This document shows, piece by piece, positions 25,670-35,700 of a stretch of 64,000 bases of DNA (positions are counted from its first letter, which is position 1; every line of letters starts with the position of its first letter). The position numbers were made by a program, and so were the translations under genes. Below the pieces are notes generated by a model. The model made no database searches, had not been told where the DNA came from, and was given only the letters and a program-made list of their open reading frames with translations. The DNA comes from DATBLQ01 sp036555325 (GTDB lineage Bacteria > Pseudomonadota > Alphaproteobacteria > Rhizobiales > Aestuariivirgaceae): positions 62,001-126,000 of the forward strand of contig DATBLQ010000052.1 of assembly GCA_036555325.1 (NCBI GenBank), written 5' to 3'.

Positions 25670-26680
25670 ATGTTCCGCTTTCTTTTCACCCGTCTGGCAT
25701 TGTTGATTCCGACCTTCATTGGCATCACCATTGCCGCATTCAGCTTTATCCGTCTTCTACCCGGCGATCCTATTTTGGTTATGGCGGGTGAGCGCACCGT
25801 TTCTCCGGAGCGCCATGCCGAACTCATGCGGCAGTTCGGCTTCGACCGGCCGCTCTGGCAGCAATATTTCGAGTACCTCGGCGATGCCGTGACGGGAGAT
25901 CTCGGCAGGTCTCTTGTTACCAAACGCCCGGTTTTCGATGAGTTTCTCACCCTCTTCCCGGCCACGATCGAACTTTCCCTGTGTGCCATGCTGTTTGCCG
26001 TTGTTCTCGGCGTTCCCGCCGGCAGTGTTGCGGCAGTCAAACGCGGCTCGCCATGGGATCACATGGTGATGGGATCTGCTCTCGTTGGTTTTTCAATGCC
26101 GATATTTTGGTGGGGCTTGCTTCTCATCATCCTGTTCTCCGGCATCCTGCAGTGGACGCCGGTCTCCGGGCGCATCTCGCTCATGTATTTCTTCCCTCCG
26201 GTGACAGGCTTCATGCTCATCGATAGCCTTTTGTCCGGTCAGAAGGGGGCATTTACTTCCGCCCTGTCACATCTAATCTTGCCCACCGTGGTGCTCGGTA
26301 CCATTCCCCTTGCCGTCATTGCCCGGCAGACGCGCTCCGCCATGCTGGAAGTGCTGAGCGAAGATTATGTGCGCACCGCCCGTGCCAAAGGGCTACCGCC
26401 CTCGAAAGTCATTGGCGTCCATGCCCTCCGCAACGCCATGATCCCGGTTATTACGACTTTGGGTTTACAGGTCGGCACGCTGCTGGCGGGTGCGATTTTG
26501 ACCGAAACGATATTTTCGTGGCCTGGAATCGGCAAATGGATGGTCGACTCGATTTTCCGCCGCGACTATCCTTCCGTCCAGGGAGGGCTGCTGTTGATCG
26601 CTGTTATGGTCATGGTGGTTAATTTGATTGTTGATGTGCTTTACGGCGTCATCAACCCCCGCATAAGGCACGCTCGATGA
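25670..26680 (+). CDS. ABC transporter permease, DppB type
   Basis: 336 aa. Six membrane helices. The N-terminal RFLFTRLALLIPTFIGITIAAF-like helix (given in part) and the coupling-helix motif YVRTARAKGLPPSKVIGVHALRNA region are those of the DppB/OppB subunit. The following permease gene overlaps by 4 bp (ATGA). It forms the inner-membrane channel of the peptide-type importer. Confidence 0.93.
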   Translation: MFRFLFTRLALLIPTFIGITIAAFSFIRLLPGDPILVMAGERTVSPERHAELMRQFGFDRPLWQQYFEYLGDAVTGDLGRSLVTKRPVFDEFLTLFPATIELSLCAMLFAVVLGVPAGSVAAVKRGSPWDHMVMGSALVGFSMPIFWWGLLLIILFSGILQWTPVSGRISLMYFFPPVTGFMLIDSLLSGQKGAFTSALSHLILPTVVLGTIPLAVIARQTRSAMLEVLSEDYVRTARAKGLPPSKVIGVHALRNAMIPVITTLGLQVGTLLAGAILTETIFSWPGIGKWMVDSIFRRDYPSVQGGLLLIAVMVMVVNLIVDVLYGVINPRIRHAR

Positions 26681-27591
26681 CCGTAGACACCATTCGCGAT
26701 GTAGTCATCGACCGAAGGCGCGGTGGGCGGCTTGCCCTGTTTCTTGAGTTCTGGAGCTATTTTCGCGAAAACCGCGGCGCCGTCTTTGGGCTGACGGCCT
26801 TTCTCATCATTTGCCTCTTGGCGATCTTCGCCAGTGGCTTGGCCCCCTATGGGCCGAGCGAACAGTTTCGCGACGCTCTGCTCAAGCCACCGGTTTGGCA
26901 GGAAGGAGGAACCGCACGCTTCCTTTTGGGCACCGATGCAGTCGGGCGGGATTTGCTGTCTCGGCTCCTCTTCGGCGCCCGCTATTCGCTGTTTATCGGC
27001 TGCATCGTCGTATCGCTGTCTCTTGTGGTTGGCATCCTGCTTGGTCTTTTTGCCGGCTTCATCGGCGGAACATTCGATACGTTCGTCATGCGCCTGATGG
27101 ACATCATTCTTGCCTTTCCCAGCCTGCTCCTGGCCTTGGCACTGGTTGCGATCCTCGGCCCAAGCCTTACGAATGCGATGATCGCCATCGCGCTTATTCA
27201 GCAGCCGCACTATGTGCGCCTCACCCGCGCATCGGTGCTTGGTGAGAAAACCAAGGACTACGTCACAGCAGCTCGCGTTGCCGGTGTTGGTCCGTTGCGT
27301 CTCATGTTCCGCACCATTCTGCCAAACTGTATGGCACCCCTCATCGTTCAGGCCGCTCTTTCGTTTTCCGATGCAATTCTCGGCGCTGCCGCGCTGGGTT
27401 TTCTCGGCATGGGCGCCCAGCCTCCTACTCCCGAATGGGGAACGATGCTGGCTGAAGCGCGCGAATTCATCCTGCGTGCCTGGTGGGTGGTGACTTTTCC
27501 CGGTCTGGCCATCCTGATTACCGTACTCGCGATCAACCTCATGGGCGACGGCCTGCGCGATGCGCTCGATCCGCGCCTGAAGCGCAGCTAG
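26677..27591 (+). CDS. ABC transporter permease, DppC type
   Basis: 304 aa. It has the OppC_N-type amphipathic start followed by a large periplasmic loop with FLLGTDAVGRDLLSRLLFGAR (in part), typical of DppC/OppC, and the EAA loop YVTAARVAGVGPLRLMFRTILPN (in part). It overlaps dppB-like by 4 bp and is followed 4 bp later by the first ATPase. Confidence 0.93.
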   Translation: MTVDTIRDVVIDRRRGGRLALFLEFWSYFRENRGAVFGLTAFLIICLLAIFASGLAPYGPSEQFRDALLKPPVWQEGGTARFLLGTDAVGRDLLSRLLFGARYSLFIGCIVVSLSLVVGILLGLFAGFIGGTFDTFVMRLMDIILAFPSLLLALALVAILGPSLTNAMIAIALIQQPHYVRLTRASVLGEKTKDYVTAARVAGVGPLRLMFRTILPNCMAPLIVQAALSFSDAILGAAALGFLGMGAQPPTPEWGTMLAEAREFILRAWWVVTFPGLAILITVLAINLMGDGLRDALDPRLKRS

Positions 27592-27595
27592 TGGC

Positions 27596-28600
27596 ATGGC
27601 CCTTCTCGAGATCAGCAATTTGACCGTCGAGTTCACAACCGCGCATGGTCCATTTCGCGCCGTCGACCGCGTATCCATCGGCATCGACAAGGGCGAGGTG
27701 CTGGCCATCGTTGGTGAATCTGGATCTGGCAAGTCCGTGGCCATGCTGGCCGTGATGGGTCTCTTGCCATGGACTGCAAACGTAACCGCCGACCGGCTCC
27801 AGTTCGACGGCCATGACCTGCTTCGGCTCGACGCAGAGTCACGCCGCAGCATCATCGGCAAGGACATGACGATGATCTTCCAGGAGCCGCTGTCCAGCCT
27901 CAATCCTTGTTTTACTGTCGGATTTCAAATCATCGAGTCTCTGCGTTTGCATCTCGGGATGAACAAGAAGCAGGCGCGCAACCGGGCAATCGAACTTCTC
28001 CGCGAGGTTGGTATTTCCTCTCCCGAGCGGCGGATTGATTCGTTTCCGCATCAGCTTTCCGGCGGCATGAACCAACGCGTCATGATCGCGATGGCAATTG
28101 CTTGCAAACCCAAGCTGCTCATCGCGGATGAGCCGACAACTGCTCTCGACGTCACCATCCAGGCGCAGATTCTCGACCTTCTGATGAAACTTCAGCGTGA
28201 AACGGGTATGGCCTTGGTGCTGATCACCCACTCAATGGGAGTGGTTGCCGAGACAGCCGAACGAGTGAGCGTGCAATACGCCGGACAAAAAGCCGAAGAG
28301 CAGCCCGTCGCGGACCTCTTCAACGACCCGCACCATCCCTACACGGCAGCGCTCCTTGCCGCATTGCCGGAGCGAGCAACCGCCCGGAAGCTTCCTTCGA
28401 TTCCAGGCGTGGTTCCGGGTCAGTTTAATCGGCCGTCCGGTTGCCTGTTCTCTCCGCGCTGCCGCTTCGCCACCGATCTCTGCCACAAGGTGTCTCCTCC
28501 GCAGCAGCCGCCGCATCTGGGCTTGGCGCTGTGTCACTACCCGCTCGTCGACGGCAAGCCGCAAAATCATCCTGGCACGGATCGGGAGCGAGCCGCATGA
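27596..28600 (+). CDS. ABC transporter ATP-binding protein, DppD type
   Basis: 334 aa. Walker A GESGSGKS near residue 41, Q-loop FQEP, signature LSGGMNQR near residue 156, Walker B LLIADEPTTALD, and the C-terminal oligopeptide/dipeptide extension with the Cys-rich GCLFSPRCRFATDLC segment, which in this family may bind an Fe-S cluster. It couples ATP hydrolysis to peptide-type import. Its stop overlaps the next ATPase gene (ATGA at 28597). Confidence 0.92.
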   Translation: MALLEISNLTVEFTTAHGPFRAVDRVSIGIDKGEVLAIVGESGSGKSVAMLAVMGLLPWTANVTADRLQFDGHDLLRLDAESRRSIIGKDMTMIFQEPLSSLNPCFTVGFQIIESLRLHLGMNKKQARNRAIELLREVGISSPERRIDSFPHQLSGGMNQRVMIAMAIACKPKLLIADEPTTALDVTIQAQILDLLMKLQRETGMALVLITHSMGVVAETAERVSVQYAGQKAEEQPVADLFNDPHHPYTAALLAALPERATARKLPSIPGVVPGQFNRPSGCLFSPRCRFATDLCHKVSPPQQPPHLGLALCHYPLVDGKPQNHPGTDRERAA

Positions 28601-29610
28601 ACGCGGAACCCGTCCTCACCGCAAAAAATCTGAAGCGCTTCTATGGCGTTTCCCGTGGTCGGTTGCAGGGCTTTTCCATTCTCAAGGCTGTAGACGGCGT
28701 AAGCTTCTCCCTGCACAAGGGCAGAACCCTCGCCGTGGTCGGTGAATCGGGTTGCGGGAAATCAACCCTTGCGCGCCTCGTCACTATGATAGAGGAACCA
28801 ACCGACGGTGAGCTGACCATCACTGGTGAACCGGTCCTCGGAGCCTCCACTCAGACCTTGAAATCGCTGCGGCCGAAAGTCCAAATTGTTTTCCAGAATC
28901 CTTACAGCTCGCTCAATCCCCGCCAGAAAATCGGCGCCACCCTCGAGGAGCCGCTTCTCGTCAACACCTCGCTCAGCAAAATGGAGAGGCGCAAGAGGGC
29001 CCTCTCCATGCTGGCAAACGTCGGTTTGCGGCCCGAGCACTATGATCGCTATCCCCACATGTTCTCCGGCGGACAGCGCCAGCGTATCGCCATCGCCCGC
29101 GCGCTGATGCTGGAGCCCCAGATCCTGGTGTTGGACGAGCCCGTTTCAGCGCTGGATGTTTCCATCCAGGCGCAGGTTTTGAACCTCCTGAGTGATATCA
29201 TGGAGAGGCTCCAGCTCGCCTATCTATTCATCAGCCACGATTTGTCGGTGGTAAAACACATCGCCGACGATGTGATGGTGATGTATCTCGGCAAGGCGGT
29301 GGAACACGGGCCACGCGATGAGATTTTCACTACTCCCCGCCATCCCTATACGCGCGCGCTCCTCTCTGCCACTCCCATTCCCGATCCGGGGCGGAAGAAG
29401 GAACGCATTGTCCTTAAGGGAGAGCTGCCTTCTCCACTCGATCCCCCTACGGGCTGCCCTTTTCACCCCCGCTGTCCCATAGCCTTCGAACGGTGTCCCC
29501 GCGAGGTGCCGTTGCTCTTGCCGGTAGGCCGCTCTCTGGTTGCTTGCCATGCGGTTGAAGAACAGGCAAGAACGGCGGCGAAACTCGCTCGCGGCACGCA
29601 GGCTGCTTGA
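28597..29610 (+). CDS. ABC transporter ATP-binding protein, DppF type
   Basis: 337 aa from the ATG at 28597, which overlaps the previous TGA. The frame is open further upstream, but only inside dppD. Walker A GESGCGKS, signature FSGGQRQR, Walker B LVLDEPVSALD, and the C-terminal Cys-containing GCPFHPRCP extension. It is the second ATPase subunit of the importer. The ThDP enzyme gene starts 22 bp after its stop, so transport and catabolism are in one transcription unit. Confidence 0.92.
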   Translation: MNAEPVLTAKNLKRFYGVSRGRLQGFSILKAVDGVSFSLHKGRTLAVVGESGCGKSTLARLVTMIEEPTDGELTITGEPVLGASTQTLKSLRPKVQIVFQNPYSSLNPRQKIGATLEEPLLVNTSLSKMERRKRALSMLANVGLRPEHYDRYPHMFSGGQRQRIAIARALMLEPQILVLDEPVSALDVSIQAQVLNLLSDIMERLQLAYLFISHDLSVVKHIADDVMVMYLGKAVEHGPRDEIFTTPRHPYTRALLSATPIPDPGRKKERIVLKGELPSPLDPPTGCPFHPRCPIAFERCPREVPLLLPVGRSLVACHAVEEQARTAAKLARGTQAA

Positions 29611-29632
29611 CGAACAATCATTGGAGCCGCCC

Positions 29633-31240
29633 ATGTCGCGCCGCGCAGAACTCTCCACCGGGGAAGCTCTTGTGGGCCTGCTCGAAGCCTATGGAGTCGA
29701 CGTCGTCTTCGGCATTCCCGGTGTTCACAATGTCGAGATGTATCGCGCGCTCCCCGCCTCGAAGATAACCCATATCCTGACGAGACACGAACAGGGCGCG
29801 GGGTTCATGGCTGATGGCTATGCGCGCGCCACTGGCAAGCCTGGTGTCTGCTTCACGATCACCGGTCCCGGCCTGTTGAATATCCTCACGCCGATGGGCC
29901 AAGCCTGGTCGGACTCAAGTCCGATTTATGTTATATCGAGCGCCCTCGACATCAGCGACAACGCCCAGGGCCGTGGACGGCTGCATGAAATGCAGAACCA
30001 GAGACAGGCCGCGGCAAGTATCGCCACCCGCAGCGTTACCGCCTTCACCCCCAAGGACGTGCAGGATGCAATGGCCACGGCCTTTGCAGCATTCGGATCG
30101 CAAAGACCCCGCCCCGCCTATCTTGAGCTGCCCCTAGATCTGTTGAAGCAGCCCTGCGGCGAAGGCTGGGTTGCCCGCCCACTCCCAGCACGCTCTACTC
30201 CCAATGCGCCGGATATTGCCAAGGCCGCCAACCTCCTCGCCTCGGCCAGGAAACCCTTGCTCATCCTCGGAGGCGGAGCACTCGACGCGACAGAGCCGGC
30301 TCTGGAAATAGCGGAAGCACTGGGCGCAATCGTTCTCACCACCATCGCCGGCAAGGGAGCGATACCGGCGCGCCACCCCTTATGTCTCGGCGCCCGCATG
30401 GCCCAGCCGCCCGTCAAGAAGCTCATGATCGATGCCGATGTCATTCTTGCCGTCGGAACCGAGATTTCCGAGACCGATCTTTGGGAAGCCTCGATTGATC
30501 TTCCGGGGAAAATCATCAGAATCGACCTCGACCCCGAAAATCTTGCACGCCCTCATCGCAGCAATGTTCCAATTCTCGCCGACGCGCGAGTTGCCCTCAC
30601 CGCTATTGCGGAGGCTCTGCCGAAGATGGAGTCCTCCAAGCGTCGACAGCACAGCGAGACCTTCATCGCCGACTATCTTCGCAGCGAACCGGAAGGTGAC
30701 GATGAACTGCGCGTTCTTTTGCGCAAGGTCTTGGGTGCCATCCGCGCCTCCCTTCCTCAAGAGACGATCATCGCTTCCGACATGACTCAGATTGCCTACG
30801 CAGCCAATGAAATCTTCGACATCAATATGCCGCGCAGCTGGATTCATCCGGTAGGCTTCGGCACTTTGGGCTTCGCCCTGCCCGCCGCGATTGGCGCCAA
30901 AGCTGCCCTGCCCGCTCGTCCGGTAGCCGCCCTGCTTGGGGATTACGGTTTTCAGTATACCCTGAACGAGCTTGGCACCGCCGTTGAATTGGGGCAGCAG
31001 CTTCTGATTTTGCTTTGGAACAATGACGCCCTTGGGCAGATTCGGGATGACATGGTGAACAAGGGCATCCAGCCCAATGCCGTGACCTTGCGGAACCCCG
31101 ATTTTCAAGCGCTTGCGCGAGCCTATGGCGCGACTGCTGAAATGCCGCGGTCCATCGACGATCTCCAAGCGGCGATCGCGAAAGCCCTAAAAGCACGCGG
31201 ACCCACACTCATAGAAATGCGTCCGTCGATTGCGAAGTGA
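29633..31240 (+). CDS. ThDP-dependent decarboxylase, 5-guanidino-2-oxopentanoate decarboxylase (AruI)-like
   Basis: 535 aa from the ATG at 29633. Three-domain acetolactate synthase-type ThDP enzyme: N-terminal pyrimidine domain with VFGIPGVHNVEMYRAL and catalytic Glu53 in RHEQGAGFMADGYAR, a central domain, and a C-terminal pyrophosphate domain where the usual GDG...NN motif reads GDYGF...WNND. The first 120 residues fit what I recall of AruI, which turns 2-ketoarginine into 4-guanidinobutyraldehyde. Context agrees: D-arginine dehydrogenase-like, RidA and guanidino-acid ureohydrolase genes are close by. Another 2-oxo acid decarboxylase is possible. The Tyr in the ThDP motif is unusual against the textbook form. 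Confidence 0.75.
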   Translation: MSRRAELSTGEALVGLLEAYGVDVVFGIPGVHNVEMYRALPASKITHILTRHEQGAGFMADGYARATGKPGVCFTITGPGLLNILTPMGQAWSDSSPIYVISSALDISDNAQGRGRLHEMQNQRQAAASIATRSVTAFTPKDVQDAMATAFAAFGSQRPRPAYLELPLDLLKQPCGEGWVARPLPARSTPNAPDIAKAANLLASARKPLLILGGGALDATEPALEIAEALGAIVLTTIAGKGAIPARHPLCLGARMAQPPVKKLMIDADVILAVGTEISETDLWEASIDLPGKIIRIDLDPENLARPHRSNVPILADARVALTAIAEALPKMESSKRRQHSETFIADYLRSEPEGDDELRVLLRKVLGAIRASLPQETIIASDMTQIAYAANEIFDINMPRSWIHPVGFGTLGFALPAAIGAKAALPARPVAALLGDYGFQYTLNELGTAVELGQQLLILLWNNDALGQIRDDMVNKGIQPNAVTLRNPDFQALARAYGATAEMPRSIDDLQAAIAKALKARGPTLIEMRPSIAK

Positions 31241-31249
31241 AGTAATGTC

Positions 31250-31948
31250 ATGCCCAAGGCCGTAATCTTCGATGTCGACGGAGTTTTGCTGAACCTGACG
31301 CCACCCGAAGTCGATGGATTTTTCGAACCTTTTCGCGAGATCTATGGCTTGACTGGTTTATCGCGTGATTGGAATAGCTACCGCACGCGCAACGACGTCC
31401 TGATCGTCGAGGAGATCATAGAAACTCACTTCAAGCGGCCCTTGAAACCAGACGAGTTTTCGGCCTGGCGCCAGCGTTATTTGGAGATTATCCGCGACTG
31501 GCTCGCCCGTCGGGTCTTCGCCGTTGAAGTAATCCCCGGCGCTCTCGATCTGTTGCGCGATCTCTCAGCCTCAGGGGTCATCACCGGCATTGCCACCGCC
31601 AACATCATTGATGCCGCAAGGATCAGGCTCGAAAGCGCTGGCCTTTGGCCCCACATTCACTATGCCAGCGGCGCCGAGGACGGTGGGCCCAAACAAGAGA
31701 TACTTGCCCATCTCGTTTCGAGGCTGGGTCTGCGGCAGGGCGACGTGATCTACATCGGCGACAATTTGAACGATGTTGCTGCCGGGCATAGTGTCGCCGG
31801 CCATTTCATCGGTTTTTCGACAGAGCGCGAGCAGCGACGGATTTTGAGGAATCACGGGGCTGAACTGGTGGTGAGTAACCACATGGGCACTCGGCGACTG
31901 CTCAAGCCCTTGCTGGAAAGCGCTCGCCTGGAGACAAGCCTGCCATGA
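31250..31948 (+). CDS. HAD superfamily hydrolase (phosphoglycolate phosphatase-like)
   Basis: 232 aa. HAD motif I FDVDGVLLN at the N-terminus, a helical cap, motif II (GIATANI), and motif IV YIGDNLNDVAAG near residue 170. It has the general form of Gph/PGMB-type phosphatases. The substrate is unknown. It starts 9 bp after the ThDP enzyme, and its stop overlaps the enoyl-CoA hydratase gene (ATGA), so it continues the same operon. Confidence 0.83.
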   Translation: MPKAVIFDVDGVLLNLTPPEVDGFFEPFREIYGLTGLSRDWNSYRTRNDVLIVEEIIETHFKRPLKPDEFSAWRQRYLEIIRDWLARRVFAVEVIPGALDLLRDLSASGVITGIATANIIDAARIRLESAGLWPHIHYASGAEDGGPKQEILAHLVSRLGLRQGDVIYIGDNLNDVAAGHSVAGHFIGFSTEREQRRILRNHGAELVVSNHMGTRRLLKPLLESARLETSLP

Positions 31949-32724
31949 GCAATGATCGAACCGTAATCATCGAGCGTCATCGAAATAACACGGCAACGGT
32001 CAGGCTCAATCGTCCGCAGGTGAAGAATGCCTTGACCTCAGCCATGCGGCAGGAGCTCGCTGACGCCGTAATCGCACTTTCATCGGACACCGAGATCAGG
32101 GCGATTGTCTTGACCGGCGGACCGCAAGTGTTTGCCGCCGGCGCCGACATCAATGAGTTCGTCGATGAAACTCCGGCAGGCTTGATGCGGAAGGGCGAGG
32201 AGCGCCACTGGCAAGCCATTGCGAAAGTGCCGCAGCCATTGATCGCCGCCGTGAACGGCTACGCTCTCGGCGGCGGCATGGAGCTGGCGATGAGTTGTGA
32301 CATTCTCATCGCCGGTGAAAACGCCAAGTTCGGCCAGCCGGAAGTTCGCTTGGGGATTATTCCAGGCGCGGGCGCCACGCAGCGCCTTCCCCGCGCAGTT
32401 GGCAAATACCTGGCAATGCGACTGATTCTGACCGGCGAGATCATTTCGGCACCAGAGGCCTTTGCCATGGGATTGGTAAGCCGGCTCGTGCCGGACTCTG
32501 ACGTCCAAGATGAAGCACGGAAGCTCGCTGAACGAATTGCCGCGCTGCCGCCACTGGCGGTGCGGGCAGCGAAGCAGGCCATTTTGTTGAGTGACAGTAT
32601 GTCACTCGAGGCAGGTCTTCATTTGGAGCGACGCGCCTTCGAAAGCCTTTTTTCCACTTTCGACAAGCACGAGGGCATGCGGGCATTCTTGGAAAAGCGC
32701 GAACCCCGATTCATCGGCGAGTGA
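31945..32724 (+). CDS. Enoyl-CoA hydratase/isomerase family protein
   Basis: 259 aa. Crotonase fold: AAGADINEF near residue 67 and GYALGGGMELAMSCDILIA (oxyanion hole, catalytic Glu region), followed by FGQPEVRLGIIPGAGATQRL, which carries the second catalytic Glu of hydratases. All main catalytic positions look intact, so hydration of a trans-2-enoyl-CoA is likely. Its role next to an AruI-like enzyme is unclear. It could serve beta-oxidation of a short acid derived from the same substrate. Confidence 0.9.
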   Translation: MSNDRTVIIERHRNNTATVRLNRPQVKNALTSAMRQELADAVIALSSDTEIRAIVLTGGPQVFAAGADINEFVDETPAGLMRKGEERHWQAIAKVPQPLIAAVNGYALGGGMELAMSCDILIAGENAKFGQPEVRLGIIPGAGATQRLPRAVGKYLAMRLILTGEIISAPEAFAMGLVSRLVPDSDVQDEARKLAERIAALPPLAVRAAKQAILLSDSMSLEAGLHLERRAFESLFSTFDKHEGMRAFLEKREPRFIGE

Positions 32725-32789
32725 CTCTCCACGAGCAGAACCATTGCGAACCGGCTGATTCTCTGTGCCTATAGTAGGAAAGACAACAA

Positions 32790-35700
32790 TTGGCGATACA
32801 GAGCTCCGTGCAGCAGACTCAGCTTTCTCTCCTTAAGACCGAGCGGTTTTTCCCGCTCTTCGCCACCCAGGCTCTCGGCGCCTTCAACGATAACGCGCTG
32901 CGCTACGCAATTACGATTCTTATTGTCTACGATCTTGCAGCGAAGGCGGGAATTGACGGCGGAATGTTCGTTGCCCTGGGGGCCGCTCTATTCATCGTTC
33001 CCTATTTCATTTTCTCCACCACCGCCGGCCAGCTTGCCGACAAGTTCGACAAGGCGGTCCTCGCCCGCCGCATCAAGGCTCTCGAAATTGGCGTCATGGC
33101 ATTGGGATGGGCAACTCTCTATCTCGACCAGATCTGGCTGCACATGACCGTCCTGTTTCTTGCAGGAACCCAGGCGACATTCTTCAGTCCGGTGAAATAC
33201 GGCCTCTTGCCACAACACCTGATGAAAGATGAATTGATCGGCGGCAATGGTCTGATCGAAATGACAACCTTCGTTTCGATCCTCTTGGGCACGCTGTTCG
33301 GCGGCAGCTTCGTACTTCACCCTCTCGGCAAGGCGATGGTCGGCGGAACCATCACCGGCCTGGCGGTGATCGGATATCTTATGGCGCGGCGCATTCCGTG
33401 GGCTCCTCCGCCGGCTCCCAATCTCAACATCAACTGGAATATCATCAGCGAGACGCGGCGCATTTTGGGATACGCCACCGAGCGGCGCGATGTCTTTGAG
33501 GCAATCCTCGGCATTTCCTGGTTCTGGTTCGTGGGCGTAATGATGCTCACCCTCTTGCCGCCTTTCACCAAGGACGTTCTGCAATCCGCCCCTTCCGTCG
33601 CCAACTTCTTCATTGCCACCTTCACGGTGGGAATTGGCGCCGGATCTTTGATTGCCAATGTCCTTTTGAAAGGCGAAGTGTCCGCCCGTTTCGCTGCCAT
33701 ATCGGCAATCTTCATGACGGCTTTCCTTATCGACCTGTATTTGGCGACTGGTCTCTCAACCGCGGCCGGCAGCACCGCCGGCTTGCGTTCGCTTTCCCAG
33801 TTTCTGCACGGCTTTCCAGCTTGGCGCATCGTCGTCGATCTATTTCTATTGGCCTTCTTCGCCGGAATTTATGTCGTTCCGCTCAATGCCCTGATGCAGC
33901 ATCGCGCCTCCCCGCCGCGCCGCGCCCGTGTAATTGCCGCCAGCAATGTCCTGAACGCGCTGTTCATGACTGCCGCCTCGCTATTGGCGGTAGAGGCTTT
34001 TCGCATCGATATCGAAGTCCCCACCCTTTTCTTGGTTGTCGCCGCGTTTAATGCAGTTGCCGCTGCTCTTTGTGTATTTCTGTTACCTCAGGAGCTGATC
34101 AAGGGCATCGGTCGGCAGCTTCTGCGACTCCTGTACCGCGTCGAGGTTAAAGGTATTGAGAACTATCACGCCGCCGGAAGTCGGGCGGTCATTATTGCCA
34201 ACCATCAATCGTTCCTCGATGGTCCTCTTTTGTCGATGTTCGTCCCCGGCCGGATTCACTTTGCCGTCGATAGACTTGTTGCCGCCAAATGGTGGATGAA
34301 GCCGACCGGCTGGCTGTTCGACATCGTCCCCATCGACCCCACCAATCCAATGGCTCTCAAAAGTTTGGTACGGGTGCTGAAGCGGGGCCGCAAGATCGTG
34401 ATCTTTCCGGAAGGGCGCATTTCCGTCACCGGTTCCCTGATGAAGGTCTATGACGGACCGGGTGTGATCGCTCATCTGGCCGACGCCCGAATTCTTCCCG
34501 TGCGGATCGACGGCGCGCAATATTCCCTCCTCTCGCGCATGCACGGTAAATTGAAGCTGCGGCCGTTCCCCAAAATCACGATAACCTTCCTCGCGCCCGT
34601 GAGAATAAACCCTCCCGCTGGCCTTAAAAGCACCGCGCTGCGCGAGCATTTGTCCCAGGAACTCTACGTCACCATGACCGACATGGTGTTTCGCACCAGC
34701 AACATCGACGAGCATCTTTTCCACTCGCTTGTAACGGCACGATCGGTGCACGGCGGCCGCCGCAAGGTCCTCGAAGATGCACAGCGAGATCCAATCACCT
34801 TCAACCGCATAGTCATGGGAAGCTTCGTCCTGGGCCGCCGCCTCGCTCGGTTGACGCCCGGCGAGAATGTGGTGGCCGTTCTCTTGCCCAACGCAAACGC
34901 CAATTTGATCACGATCTTCGGCTTGATGGCTTTCGGTCGTAGCCCTGCGATGCTCAACTTCTCGGCTGGCGCGCTTAATATGGCGGCTGCCTGCGTCGCC
35001 TGTCAGGTGCGCACGGTTGTTTCATCTCGCCGTTTCATCGAGCAGGGCGGCTTTGAGGATGCAGTCAAGGTCCTAACCTCGACCGTTCGAATCATTTATC
35101 TCGAAGACATCCGCCAGAGCATCGGCCCCTTGGACAAGATCTACGGCTTTCTTGCCTCGATCTTCCCCTACCGCTTTCTCAAGTTCTCCGGCTGCAATCC
35201 CGATCCCAACTCTGCCGCCGTCATTCTTTTCACATCTGGTTCCGAAGGCGTGCCGAAAGGCGTCGTGCTGAGCCACCGCAACATTAACGCCAATCGCCAC
35301 CAGATCGCTGCCCGCATAAGCTTCAATCTTCAGGATATCGCGTTCAACGCACTGCCCATGTTCCATGCCTTCGGCTTGACCGGCGGCACGCTTCTTCCGC
35401 TTCTCTCGGGCGTCAAGACAGTCCTCTACCCCTCTCCCCTGCACTACAAGGTCGTTCCGGAAATGGTCTACGACACCGACGCAACGATTGTCTTCGGCAC
35501 CGACACCTTTTTGGCGGGCTATGCGCGCAATGCGCACCCCTACGACTTCTACGCCGTTCGCTACGTCGTGGCAGGGGCCGAACGGGTAAGGGACGAAACG
35601 CGCCAACTGTGGATGGAAAAGCTCGGGCTTCGCATCCTCGAAGGCTACGGCGCCACCGAATGTTCACCCGTGCTCTCGGTAAATACTCCGCTTCAATACA

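Noticed and set aside
26641..27903. 420-codon minus-strand frame over the DppC/DppD-like genes
   Set aside because: Antisense shadow; product is low-complexity and the opposite-strand genes carry clear motifs.
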